Origin: Oopsacas minuta
Lineage: Eukaryota; Porifera; Hexactinellida; Lyssacinosida; Leucopsacidae
Length of the DNA: 64,000 nucleotides
Assembly: GCA_024704765.1 (NCBI GenBank)
Contig: JAKMXF010000006.1
Location: 1 to 64,000, forward strand
Reading direction: 5' to 3'
Below are positions 46,001 to 55,977 of this stretch, piece by piece. Position 1 is the stretch's first letter. Each line of letters starts with the position of its first letter. The notes beneath the pieces were generated by a model. It did not search any database and had not been told where the DNA came from. It saw only the letters and a list, made by a program, of their open reading frames with translations. The translations under genes and the position numbers were made by a program.

Positions 46001-48739
46001 GAATATCAAGGATCTTAGCTTGACTAAAATTGTATTTGCGCAATACTATTCTTTTAAAAATATTCAAAAATACATTAGATTTTCTCAAATGAAAAGACGC
46101 GTTTAGCATTTTTTGAATATGAAGCAAATTTAGATTAGTCGCTAGGATTGAATTTGGGAGAATGCGATAATCAACGGGCAAATTTCCATTGCAGATTTCA
46201 TCTAGTGGCTGCGCCTCAAAATCTATTTTCAAGAAATCTTTTAATTCTTGTGACTCTAAGAGGTGAGTAGAGAAATTGAGGATACAAATGAAATTGAGGA
46301 TTAATTTAGTTTGCTCGTCAAAAAAGTCTAATTTTTCCTTAGAAACTTGAATGACATCTTCAATACTAGCTCGATCGAATTCTGCTTGACGAATTATATT
46401 TCTAGAAGTGAGTGTGTCAAATATAGATAAAAACCTCTCCCTACCTTCGTTAAGATGTCTCAGATTCTTCATTTGAATGTTGACTGCTTTAGAGACTGGA
46501 GAATAATTACGAACTCATCTTCAGCATGTCTCACTTGTTGAGTTATTCCATAGCTATTATATTCAATCCCGTGTAACGAGAATTTAAAGAGTATTTGCCA
46601 TGGCGTCCAAGAGAGAATGTGAGACGTTGGATTCTCCTCAAAAGTATCTTTTTGTTGTTTGTAAATGACATTTAGGATTTCGAGCAGTTCTGCAGTAACA
46701 GGTAGATGTAGAAGATTTGCCAAAATGATTTCCAGGGAGGCGTGGTCTTGTTTCTGACTTAGTAAATCTATGATGCGAAATTTAAAGTAAGAATGTATTT
46801 TTGTTTCGAACTTATGGTTTGTTGATAAATATACGAAAACTTTTAGCTGAATAGTATCACTCAAATCCTGAATTGCCAGTAAGAATTGCTTTTCTACTAC
46901 TTGCTGCCAATTATAAGTGTTTGGAAATTGAAGTGAAAACAATGAATCCCATACATTTATTCGTTGGATAATTATCTCGAAATTTCTTTTATCTCGAATA
47001 TTGAGAAATGAATCAAGTTTTTGAATGAGAATCAAAATTAATTCTGAGGAAGATTTGAAATGTTTTGCATTGACGAAAAATGACTCAGAATCGTTAGTTG
47101 ATAAAATATTCTGCTGAATTTCTTCCAGCATTTGTAATATTTTTACTGTTAATGTTAGGTGTAAAAATACAATATCCGTATTGATGAATTTATCGTCTAA
47201 TTCCCATAGATAGAAAATTGATTCACACATTAGATAGAGGTCTGATTCAGTGATAAATTGCTGATTTTCATGGAGTTTGGAAATCATATATGAGTATATC
47301 TGACACCTCAATTGCATTGGTGTATAGTCACTCGGCCAGGATTTTATTCTATATACAAGAACTGGTAATAAATACTGATAGTTGATAATATTTGAGGAAA
47401 ATTGTTGAAAGTTTTCATTACTTATTGTGATCAATACAATACTGTAGGGTAGAATTGGATCATAATCCCTCAATATTTTTAGAGCCGATTCACAATAGTT
47501 CACATCCTGAAAATTGTAACAACATTTAGTATCGATATTGGCTGGGAAGCCCCAGTATTCATTAGCGAGTATTTCTTGCTGCTTATGGAGTATTACAAAT
47601 CGATTTGAAAATTTAAACATACAATGGTATAATGGTAGAAACGTTATTAAGTGTTTGCTTGAGACATTATGAGAGCCTGTAAAAATAATATTATCAAAAC
47701 ATTCTTGCAAATTTTGAATTGTCTTTTCACTATTTTGAAAGTTTTCAAAGAAGAAAATTTTATTGGCAATTAGATATGCTATACCATGCAAAGTGAATGT
47801 ATTTAATACTTTTTCCAAAAGTTTCTTGTATTCTTCTTCAGGTTTTCTCTTGCGTACCAAAAGTAATGAAAATATCAAAAATCTTAGTGATTTTTCGGGG
47901 GAATTGTCTATCTTTATCTCACTAACTATCCATCGTGTAACAGAGTCAACCTCAGGGTTAATAAAGTCGTCCTTAACTCCCAAATATGTAGAGAAGATAC
48001 CTTGTGATATAGTTTGGAGAGTTAAAACTTGTTCTTCAAAGGTAAAGAATTTTTCTTTAATATATGTATGGTTAGCAAATAAGTGGAATGAAATTTTCCC
48101 TAATTTTATATTACTTAACTTTCCTATTTCATTTGGCAATACCATGGTGTCGTATTTATCAATTATGTTATCTTGTAAGTTTCCCCATCTAATATAGAGG
48201 CAGCGGTTATATTTATCTCCTTGCCCTAGATTTTCTTCTTTACCGTTTAGAAAGTATTTGTAAGAAATCTCAAAGGAGCTTCTTGAATGAAATCTTATGT
48301 TTTCTTGAGGTATAATTACACAACCCTCCAGGAAAATGTAATCTCTCTCTCCATATTTGATTCTCTCGGTTAGTTTCATGCATGTGGTGTCCTCCTTTAA
48401 ATTACCAAATGAAACCCCATTAAACCTCAGCGTTAGATTACCATTGATAGACTTATAATGTTCTAGAAACATGATTGTTTTGAACATTATCTTGAGACTA
48501 GAAGATTGAAACGAAAGACAAATTGTTTCTTCCAAGCATTCCTTGGGTTTCGATATAATTTCGCATTGTGGTTTGGAAATTGGAATTGATACGGCATCTT
48601 CAAACTGTAGGTTTTCTCCACACATTGGGCACACTTTAAATGAATTGGGGGCTCCATTAGGGAAATTATCATTAAATTTACAATGACTAGAGACACATCT
48701 CTTAATAAGCTTCTTTGACTGAATTGGACTGCAATCCAT
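43089..48739 (-). CDS. RNF213 N-terminal-arm homologue fused to ankyrin repeats, three frame breaks
   Basis: Minus-strand locus of about 1883 codons in four frame blocks. It starts MDCSPIQSKK with a zinc ribbon (CVSSHC..CPMCGENL), as in RNF213. A CBM20-like region follows (LRFNGVSFGNL, FLEGCVIIPQ, YNRCLYIRW), then a long helical arm. Two stretches are clearly RNF213-like: INVWDSLFSLQFPNTYNWQQ (human [20 protein letters not shown]) and VKVFVDLALTSCDVTDFDIN (human LKVFVDLASISAGENDIDVD). Instead of the AAA+ motor and RING the protein ends in about eight ankyrin repeats, e.g. NGDTALHLAIQNGNIEVTNF. Frame breaks lie at A runs near 46473, 45924 and 44000; one base added, removed and added makes the length divisible by three and keeps homology and repeat spacing continuous. 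No in-frame stops otherwise. Ubiquitin ligase activity is not expected; an adaptor or decoy role is inference. Confidence 0.8.
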
Positions 48740-50030
48740 TGCAAAGCTAAAATTATATTAATTATTTGAAAATTCATAGTAAAAGTGTCATTCAACCTTA
48801 AGTAACGCTCTCAAATGGACGAGATTATCATAGTGATAATTTTGACCAATCGTTTGTGCTTCAAAAAGGTTAAAATTGTCTAAATGCATGAAACAGGAAA
48901 ATATGTCAGATCGTCAGTAATATGGCGTTACATATCGGTTGAAAGACCCAACAGTTAATTGGTTGTGTAATAAGAAATTTGGATTGAAAACAGTCAAAAA
49001 GCAATATTGCACTTATCTTAATATGTATTAAAATTGTAAATCACAATGAAAGCAAATTTGTATTTTAGATTAACATATTAATTAAGCATATAGACTTCTT
49101 GAAATACAGTTTGGTATTATACGATTTGAATATCTAGTTACATATATTATACCAGAACCTTTACTCCCATATTAATAACTATCAATCGTTGTCTATAGGC
49201 CGATCTGTCATTTGTCTATACTAAAGTAGCACAGGGAATACAAAATTTCCAGACTAATTTACAAATAAGACTATCAATTCATTTACATATTTGAAGATAT
49301 TCGTAGTTACGTATTTAGACTCCTTATATGGAAATTGATGTGCTTGACCAATGTTTTGAGTCTGACTTGATCGTATTATCAAGGAAACCAGTCCGATTTT
49401 TGTGAATATATTTCCATTTTCCAGATGATAAAATTGTATGCTAAACATCATCAAACCACACAAATGAAGCTGTATACTGTATTCTATTGTTACATAACAC
49501 TCAGTCAAGGAAATCTATTACTGTGTTCATTAACATCAACAAAAGAGATGGTTCAAGAAACGCAATGAGAAAACCGAGATTATAATGAGATTTGAAGAAA
49601 TTCTCTTTATTGCAGATCTTATCAAAGGCATACGACTTGGCCAATATTTCTAACCCGGGGCAAACCTGTGGTAAAATATTATTGTTAATTTATATTAGGC
49701 AGTCATGATCCGCCCCGGGGCTAGGATCTTCAAATCCGGGCCAAATTCCCCTTTTACCTCCCATAGAATCACCTAGTTTACCAAATCTATACAAAATAAA
49801 TAACCTAACGACAACATGGAAGAAAAGGAATTTACATCAAACAGACATGTCCTACACTACAATTAAATAATGGACTGCCCATTCCTCAGATAGAATTAGG
49901 AACCTATAATATTGATAATTAATCTGTAGCAGATGTAGTTATGAATGGAAATAAATTGGTAAAAGGCTAAGAGAAATATAGCTGAAAGATCGTATTATTC
50001 TAATCAATATAAGTAGAATATTGTATGGAG
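48740..50030. other. intergenic, no gene seen
   Basis: Should contain the promoter of the minus-strand RNF213-arm gene. A minus-strand frame at 49254-49508 has no support. GC-rich words CCCGGGGC near 49655-49720 occur in both orientations (ACCCGGGGCAAAC, CGCCCCGGGGC), perhaps repeat remains. Confidence 0.5.
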
Positions 50031-51192
50031 ATATTTAGCAGGCTTGCCGTGGATATGGATATCCATAGGATATTCAATAATAGGGATGCTGTTATAATTA
50101 AATTGACAATATTACTAAGTACACTTACTAGTGTTGTTCAGTAGCGGCTCTAGCATGGGGTTAGATGGGGCTAGCGCCCCATCTAAATTTTGTCGGCCCC
50201 ATCAGCTAAGCTGGTGTATTACATGTAACTAACCAGCACCACACGATTATTATTTCATACCGTATGAATATCAAATTATGAAATTATTTGATTTCCCAAT
50301 TGAGAATCGATTATGATGGAAAATTAGTTATTATCGGTAAGATCGGTGAAGTCGTGTAGGTAGCCAATTATTGTAATGTCAGCAATTGTTGTGTCACGAA
50401 TAGTGCCAGATTTCATGTAAAGTTTTGAATTCTTTCAAGATCTATGTTGGTGAAAGGTAACAAATTACTATGCAATTATGATGCAATTATTGCTACTGTT
50501 ATTCATCCCTTTCACTCGTGAATTCTGGTGTTGCTAGCCAAAAGGCAAAAGGCTACTACTCTTGGTACAGAGCTCCAAGAATTCAGAGACACCCGGTACC
50601 AATGAAGGATCCAACTCAGTTTTGGCGGTACAGTGTCTTAACACGTCTGCGCACCTATGCAAAGATAATTTTCTCGGCACCAATATCTTCTACAGCCGTG
50701 GAGAGGTTGTTCAGCCAGGTCGGCAACCTACTTTCAAAAATAAGAAAGAGAATGTCACCGGCGGTCATGAAGAAATTAGTATACATCAGATACCAGAAAA
50801 TGTATATCACAATAATCAAGAAGCTGGGAATTGTAATCGAGCCAAAGGAAGTTGCGATGGCCATCAACAATGAGCCCATGTCCCTGTCATTTGAAGACGA
50901 TAGTGATATCGAAGAGTTTATGAATGACAGTTTACATAGTATCTAGAGCTTCAGTATATAACGTTTAGTATAGGAATAGATTTTCATTAGTAATCTACAT
51001 CTACATAGCGGTTACCTGTACATAATAGTCACCACTCTTGAATGGCCGTTATAGACAAGATGTTCTAGGTCTTTGAAATATTCATGGATATATCCTGGTT
51101 GTTGGATATCCATGGATATCCATGGATATTCACGCAAAAATGACATGGATATGGATGGGATTTTTCTCATCCACGGCAAGCCTGATATTTAG
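50031..51192 (+). mobile_element. hAT DNA transposon, internally deleted, exact 8-bp target duplication
   Basis: Element proper 50039-51184 (1146 bp). The terminal inverted repeats begin CAGGCTTGCCGTGGAT at both ends (16 bp exact). ATATTTAG lies directly outside each end (50031-50038, 51185-51192). Subterminal GATATCCATGGATATCCATG words recur near both ends. Only the C-terminal part of a transposase remains (50518-50946), so it cannot move by itself. An unrelated hAT-like half end (CAGTAGCGGCTCTAGCATGG, 50149) lies inside, suggesting nested insertion. Intact ends and duplication suggest recent activity. Confidence 0.93.
50518..50946 (+). pseudogene. hAT transposase C-terminal dimerisation domain fragment
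   Basis: About 140 codons without an ATG start. The motif SSTAVERLFSQVGNLLSKIR matches the conserved hAT dimerisation block (S-x-x-x-E-R-x-F-S). It is preceded by PTQFWRYSVLTRLRTYAKII, the usual W-containing lead-in. The catalytic core and BED finger are absent. It lies inside the element with matching ends, so it is the remnant of that element's own transposase. Confidence 0.9.
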
Positions 51193-51343
51193 CGAGATTT
51201 ATTTGCAGGATGTAGCATGCTAATGATAATCTGGCCTAAAATACATACAAAATGTATTTATCACGTTTCGGCCGACATGACACTCAACAAATGTCGTGTG
51301 GTACAACCAACCATGGCTTTAACAACTAAGATATTTTCGCAGC

Positions 51344-51392
51344 TTTATTGTGCGATACATTTAAAAGTTATTTAAATGTATCGCACAATAAA
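51344..51392. repeat. perfect 22-bp inverted repeat with 5-nt loop
   Basis: Arms TTTATTGTGCGATACATTTAAA (51344-51365) and its exact complement (51371-51392), loop AGTTA. The stem is too short for a typical animal pre-miRNA; more likely a foldback element or protein-binding palindrome. Confidence 0.9.
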
Positions 51393-51734
51393 TCTGTAAG
51401 ATATACGTATTGGATCTAAAGTGTAATTTTATTCGAATATTGATATTGCTAGGTCTATTACATAAATAATGTTAATGGAATATCAGTGTTGCCAGGTTGA
51501 CGATTGTTTAAACCACATAAAAATTATGCTAGAATTTTCCCAGAAAATTAATTCGTATTATGCCAGAATTATTGCTGTAATTACAACTATTATTCTAGAA
51601 TTATTCTAGAATTATGCTATAATTGTTATGCAAGATTCGGATAATTACTCACTGTGAATTTGACATACTATGTGCATTATGTTATATTTAACATGGTAGT
51701 GCCTCCAATTATTAGTGTCATATTATTTATATTA

Positions 51735-51836
51735 CAGTAGAACTCGGATAAGACGTACTCAGCTTAAGACGTACACTCGGTTAAGACGTACTAATTTCTG
51801 ATTCCCGAGGGGGTACGTCTTATCCGAGTTCTACTG
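51735..51836. mobile_element. pogo-like MITE, best-preserved copy
   Basis: Ends CAGTAGAACTCGGATAAGAC and GTCTTATCCGAGTTCTACTG are exact inverted copies, flanked by TA on both sides. Only 102 bp. The internal words TTAAGACGTAC repeat. Confidence 0.92.
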
Positions 51837-52493
51837 TATTATTTTGATTTTTTGATCTATACTGTTGAGTATGTTAATTTGGATAATTATTGAGTATGAC
51901 GGATGTTGCTGTAAAAACATCGAAATTTCTCATGATAAAGTTGGCGTGTTCCAGGGTTATAGTAGTGACCATGGATGACAATATCCCACTGTACTGGTTT
52001 CTACTGTACTGTAGTAATCTAGTGAATCAGATTCTAAAGGTATTAAAGGGGACAGTTGGATTAAGTGACACTGCTCGTATTTACATAATCCACCTTATGA
52101 TTATTGCTTGACCATAAGGTAGATTGGCTGCAGCATATATCCATGTTATCATAACCTAGGAATTCAATCATTTATGAGTTTTCTTCTATTCTTGTAACTC
52201 TTGTGATGATATATTTCATCAGTAAGATCTTATTTAACTAGCTTATAGGCTAGTATTAGCCAATGTATCTCTGTTATAAGATATTGTATTAGTATTATGT
52301 ACGCATACTTTCATATCTACCTTAAGAAATTTCTTACCACCCTACGTCCCATTGGAACAGTTAAAACTGACTCATAAAGACTATATTGAATATTGGCTCT
52401 TATAAATTGACACACATATGGGTGTAAACTTAGATTACACTAAGGTTCTGGTAAATATGTTCTGAGTAAATAGTAAATATAATACTAATAATG

Positions 52494-52844
52494 TTATAAT
52501 AATGGTAACAATTCTACTGTAATTTGAAGAGTTATGCTGTCTTCTTTACGATATTTATCTTCTAATATTTCAGTGATTGAAATGAATGCAAATTTTCCAT
52601 AACCTAGATTGGTCAGGTCAGTAGGTCTCATAAAGGATTCAGGACATTTCACCAAACATTCCTTAGTTATTTGACCAGAGTAAATCAAATTATCATTACT
52701 GTTAAACTGATCGAGTAGAACAAACGTATATTTGTATTTGATAGGCCAGTGTAGTTTATCATAATATTCTCCTTTCATAATACGAATGAATACCCCTACT
52801 TTACCTGTATTATCATGATTCCATACAATATTCTCCTGACACAT
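52494..52844 (-). pseudogene. orphan MATH (TRAF-C) domain exon
   Basis: About 115 codons on the minus strand covering the second half of a MATH domain: GVFIRIMKGEYYDKLHWPIK, FVLLDQFNS, the ESFMRPTDLTNLGYGKFAFI block and KEDSITLQITVELL before the stop. A good splice acceptor (TTATATATGTGTCAG) precedes ENIVWNH, so this may be the last exon of a TRAF-like gene. No upstream exon with RING, zinc fingers or the first half of MATH was found in the next 3 kb, which is occupied by a MITE, a tRNA and NHL sequence. Either a stranded exon (pseudogene) or a gene with a distant 5' part. Confidence 0.6.
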
Positions 52845-53644
52845 ATATAAACCTACATAGAATGGATCACTCCCTCACCCAGTTTAACAGCAAGCATGCT
52901 ACATGTTTTCAGATGGTCTATTGATAATTCGTTGAATTATTGATTACAGAATATATAATTTGGCATATTTCGACAAAATTTCTGCTTTTATGGAATGATG
53001 ACATGTATTTCTACAAGTATGTAATACATTCATTCAGCCAAAAGTGCACTGTTTCTGAGATATGCACTCCAGCATAATTATCCCAAACTCAGTTAACCAA
53101 TTCCTGATAATTAGCCAGTGCCATTGCCTTAGTGCAGCGGTTAGCAACCTGAGGTCCATGGACCCTTTGATGGCCAAGGGCGGTAGCAGGGGGTCCACAG
53201 GGTCTATTGCAGTCTATACCGGGGGTCCACAGATGTTTTCAAATTGGTATAGGGGGGTCAACAAATGAAAAGGTTTGGGAACCGCTGCTTTAGTGTATTA
53301 GACTGCTATGTTCAATCATTTCCATAGAAACGAACCTCTCGAAATGCGGGGAATGGGGAATATTTGTTACGATTATGCCTCATACATTTGAAATTTACCT
53401 CTATAAGTGGGTAATTCTACGATAATTTTTCTTGGCTATACATATTGACTCAAAAATCTTTGGTAAAAGAACATTTAAAATTTAAAGTTATAAATGGGGA
53501 ATGAACGTTATCAGGAGATTCGCCGGCCCGCCCCAATGGATAGAGGTTCTAATGTACTAAGACTTTGAGAACATAGTTTCATGTGTTGTTACAATTATCG
53601 CAAGTTTTTTATGAATATGTATCTTAGTTTAGTTTCAATAAGGA
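52845..53644. other. intergenic with a hAT MITE
   Basis: Apart from the MITE at 53135-53287 nothing is recognised; 53330-53550 resembles no other part of the window. Confidence 0.5.
53135..53287. mobile_element. hAT-type MITE
   Basis: Ends CAGCGGTTAGCAACCTGAGG and GGTTTGGGAACCGCTG are inverted; the outer CAGCGGTT is exact. Octamers CCTTAGTG (53127-53134) and CTTTAGTG (53288-53295) match at seven of eight. Internal GGGGGTCCACAG words repeat. 153 bp. Confidence 0.85.
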
Positions 53645-53716
53645 CTCCCCGACCGGGAATCGAACCCGGGTCTTCCACGTGACAGGCGGAGATACTTACC
53701 ACTATACTATCGAGGA
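53645..53716 (-). tRNA. tRNA-Asp (GTC)
   Basis: 72 nt on the minus strand. The acceptor stem TCCTCGA pairs with TCGGGGA with one G-U pair. The A box region has TAGTATAGTGG and the B box GGTTCGATTCC is perfect. The anticodon loop CTGTCAC gives GTC, so aspartate. No intron, no CCA encoded, and the sequence is close to other animal tRNA-Asp genes. It is the only tRNA found in the window. Confidence 0.97.
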
Positions 53717-54040
53717 ATATTTTAATTCATGTATATTAATATATTTTAAGGAAAATTTACCTAGACGCATTATTGAAAATGCAAGTGCTGAATAAGTTTC
53801 AATAAAATTCAGAGCCTAACATCACGTTGAGGCTAAAACTTACCAAAGAGGACAGCACAAAGTGAAAGAGGATTGTCAGGGCTATCGAATACACATGACA
53901 CATACAGTAGCAATCGCATACTTACCAACTCATTTTGACTGTTTCCCATGTTTCCTTGGATTTCAATTTAATTATAATCTTGCAAAAATACGATTTGCTA
54001 ATAGGCGGTTTCCACTTTTCTGTGTACCACAATGCCTTCA

Positions 54041-54496
54041 GACACTCTGGAGAGCTAAATACACCACAAGGACTCTGTGTTGACTACAATGGAGACGTGT
54101 ATGTTGCTGATTATTCCAATAACAAAGTTTCTATATTCTCCAAACCTCTTAAATTTGTTAATTGTTTGGGTACTCAACAGCTAGAACACCCTCAGGATGT
54201 TAACGTTACCCTCATGTATTACTCGTAAGCTGGATGGTGTGGTGTATGGTCCCTTCTTCTTTAGTTTGGATGTAGCAGGGAATATTCTTTTTATTGATCT
54301 TTTCTGTAACAAAATCCAGATACTATCTCCTCCAGGAGAGCTAATACATACCATAGGGAGGAGAGGACATGGGAGAGGAAAATTTATACGTCCATTTGGT
54401 ATTAGTATTTCAGCATTAGGAACTATTTATGTTATATCTCATAATACCTATCTCTGTTTACAAGCTATTTTGTTTGTTGTTTGTTTTATTTATTAG
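54041..54496 (+). pseudogene. truncated NHL-propeller copy
   Basis: Nearly identical at DNA level to the last half of the intact gene at 55978-57207, starting at GGAGAGCTAAAT. Blades GLCVDYNGDVYVADYSNNKV and IGRRGHGRGKFIRPFGISIS are kept. An internal loss of about 80 bp after GATGTTAACGTTAC, ending within a repeated ACTC/CCTC word, shifts the frame and creates a stop at 54228. Everything upstream of the propeller midpoint is missing, as is the conserved promoter block. Its 3' flank (54497-54600) also matches that of the intact gene, so this is a segmental duplicate. Confidence 0.85.
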
Positions 54497-55872
54497 AATA
54501 TTTCTCTCATTGATATTATTCACATATTACACTTGTTATTTACATTTATTTGCAGTTTAATGTAAGGGAATGAGAACCTTGATGAAACGAAATGAATTTG
54601 CTAAAATCTACGTAATTCATTCTCCGAAAAGCGTATTTATATTTTGTATGAATTGTAGTGAGTGATTTGTTTACTCTATTTATTATAATTAACAAAAGCA
54701 ATAGAGCTTAATATTTAGACATACGGAATTATTCCTGTGTTGAATATAGTGCATTTGTATTGAATTAAGACTTATTTATCACATGATTCATCATATAGCG
54801 AAATCTGGTATTAATTGTGAATGGCGGGACTTTCGTCTCAGGAAATTTGGCATCCGGAAATATTGTTTCTTGGAAATCTCATTTCTAGAATTTTCATACC
54901 TTTCTACCTTTTATATTTATCTTTTGCAACATCATCAATCTTCTTTTTCTTTTTCTATGAAACAAAGAAACACTACATATTCTGCCAAAAATTTGAACAA
55001 TATTCCTGGTCCCAATTCCCAAACATAAAACACCTGGACCCTTAAAGTCGACTTTAGCAACAATAATGACAGTTCGAAATCTAGCCATCATCTTCTCCTT
55101 ATATCAATCACATATCCCCCACCCCAGACCATTACATAACTAATCAGAACAAAACATTCATCAGAATCTAGTATAGCATTAAAATCCCCGATCAACCCTC
55201 ATATAACTTTTTGCCAGCTAATCTAAGGAATATCCCGCGATGATCCCGTCCTATCTTATACATCCCGCCCTTTCTACCACTATTTCTGCAACATTATCCA
55301 TCTTATTTTTTTTTCTATCAAACAAAGAAACATTACTAAAACCGCTGAAGGATACGAAAATTCCAAGAGACAAAATTTCCTGAGACGAAAGTTCCGTTTA
55401 CCATTAATTGTATAGGAAGTGTATTCAGAGAAAACATACTTCGGTTAGTACTTGAGAATTTTGTTACCCGAGGCTTAAGTGTTATCCCACCATCATAGAC
55501 ATACATTTTCAAGAAATCTTGAGGGAGTCCCAGACCTTATTGGCCTTTACACCTATACCCACCATAATGGAAGCTAGATAAGACTCTGTTGCTTCTTAAA
55601 TACAAACTAATTCCCGGTTGAAGCTATCGAGGTTATACACATAGAAATCTAAAAATACAAACAATACAATCTCATTTTTAACGAATATCGAAAAAGAAAT
55701 ATTTGCAGAATCCAAACAAATACATTTTTGATAATTCAAATTATTGGAAGAATAACTAAATTGGAACTGAAACTAACCATAAGACACCCGTACTACAAAC
55801 ACTAATTGTGTAATTGTATAACAGACATAACTCTAACCAAGAAACATTCCCTAACTTTACAGTAATTACTAT
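54497..55872. other. duplicated 3' flank, then unassigned sequence
   Basis: 54497-54600 matches 57228-57335 and 54640-54820 matches 59725-59850, both being flanks of NHL copies. TTTTTTTCTATCAAACAAAG at 55308 echoes CTTTTTCTATGAAACAAAG at 54946, a local duplication. Nothing coding found. Confidence 0.6.
54640..54820. repeat. 3' flank shared with 59725-59850
   Basis: TTTATATTTTGTATGAATTG, GTAGTGAGTGATTTGTTT, GTTGAATATAGTGCATTTGT and CACATGATTCATCATAT occur in the same order in both. This copy has about 60 extra bases bounded by CTCTATT and AATAGAG, a possible tiny insertion. Confidence 0.8.
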
Positions 55873-55918
55873 AGCAACCATTGACATACATTGGTATTCT
55901 TAAGTTACACAAGTATAA
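55873..55918 (+). promoter_or_regulatory. conserved upstream block of NHL gene
   Basis: AGCAACCATT, ACATTGGTATTC, AAGTTACACAAGTATAA: the same order and spacing as 9281-9326. It ends 60 bp before the ATG at 55978. The broken copy at 54 kb lacks it. Confidence 0.55.
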
Positions 55919-55977
55919 GATAGAGTCTGTAATAGTTAAAAATATTTTTTCTAACAAACTCAAATCTAAACAACAAA

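Larger units (their letters stand above)
51193..52493. other. intergenic with a perfect palindrome and a MITE
   Basis: Holds the hairpin 51344-51392, an AT-rich tract with repeated TTATTCTAGAATTAT words near 51590-51620, and the MITE 51735-51836. No gene seen. Confidence 0.55.

Noticed and set aside
44000-46480. Introns as the explanation for the frame changes in the RNF213-arm gene
   Set aside because: The frames overlap or abut at the breaks, no GT-AG pair of workable size removes the shift, and one-base run-length changes explain all three with continuous similarity.
51344-51392. Rho-independent terminator
   Set aside because: A perfect stem resembles one, but the genome is eukaryotic and no T-run or adjacent gene end fits.
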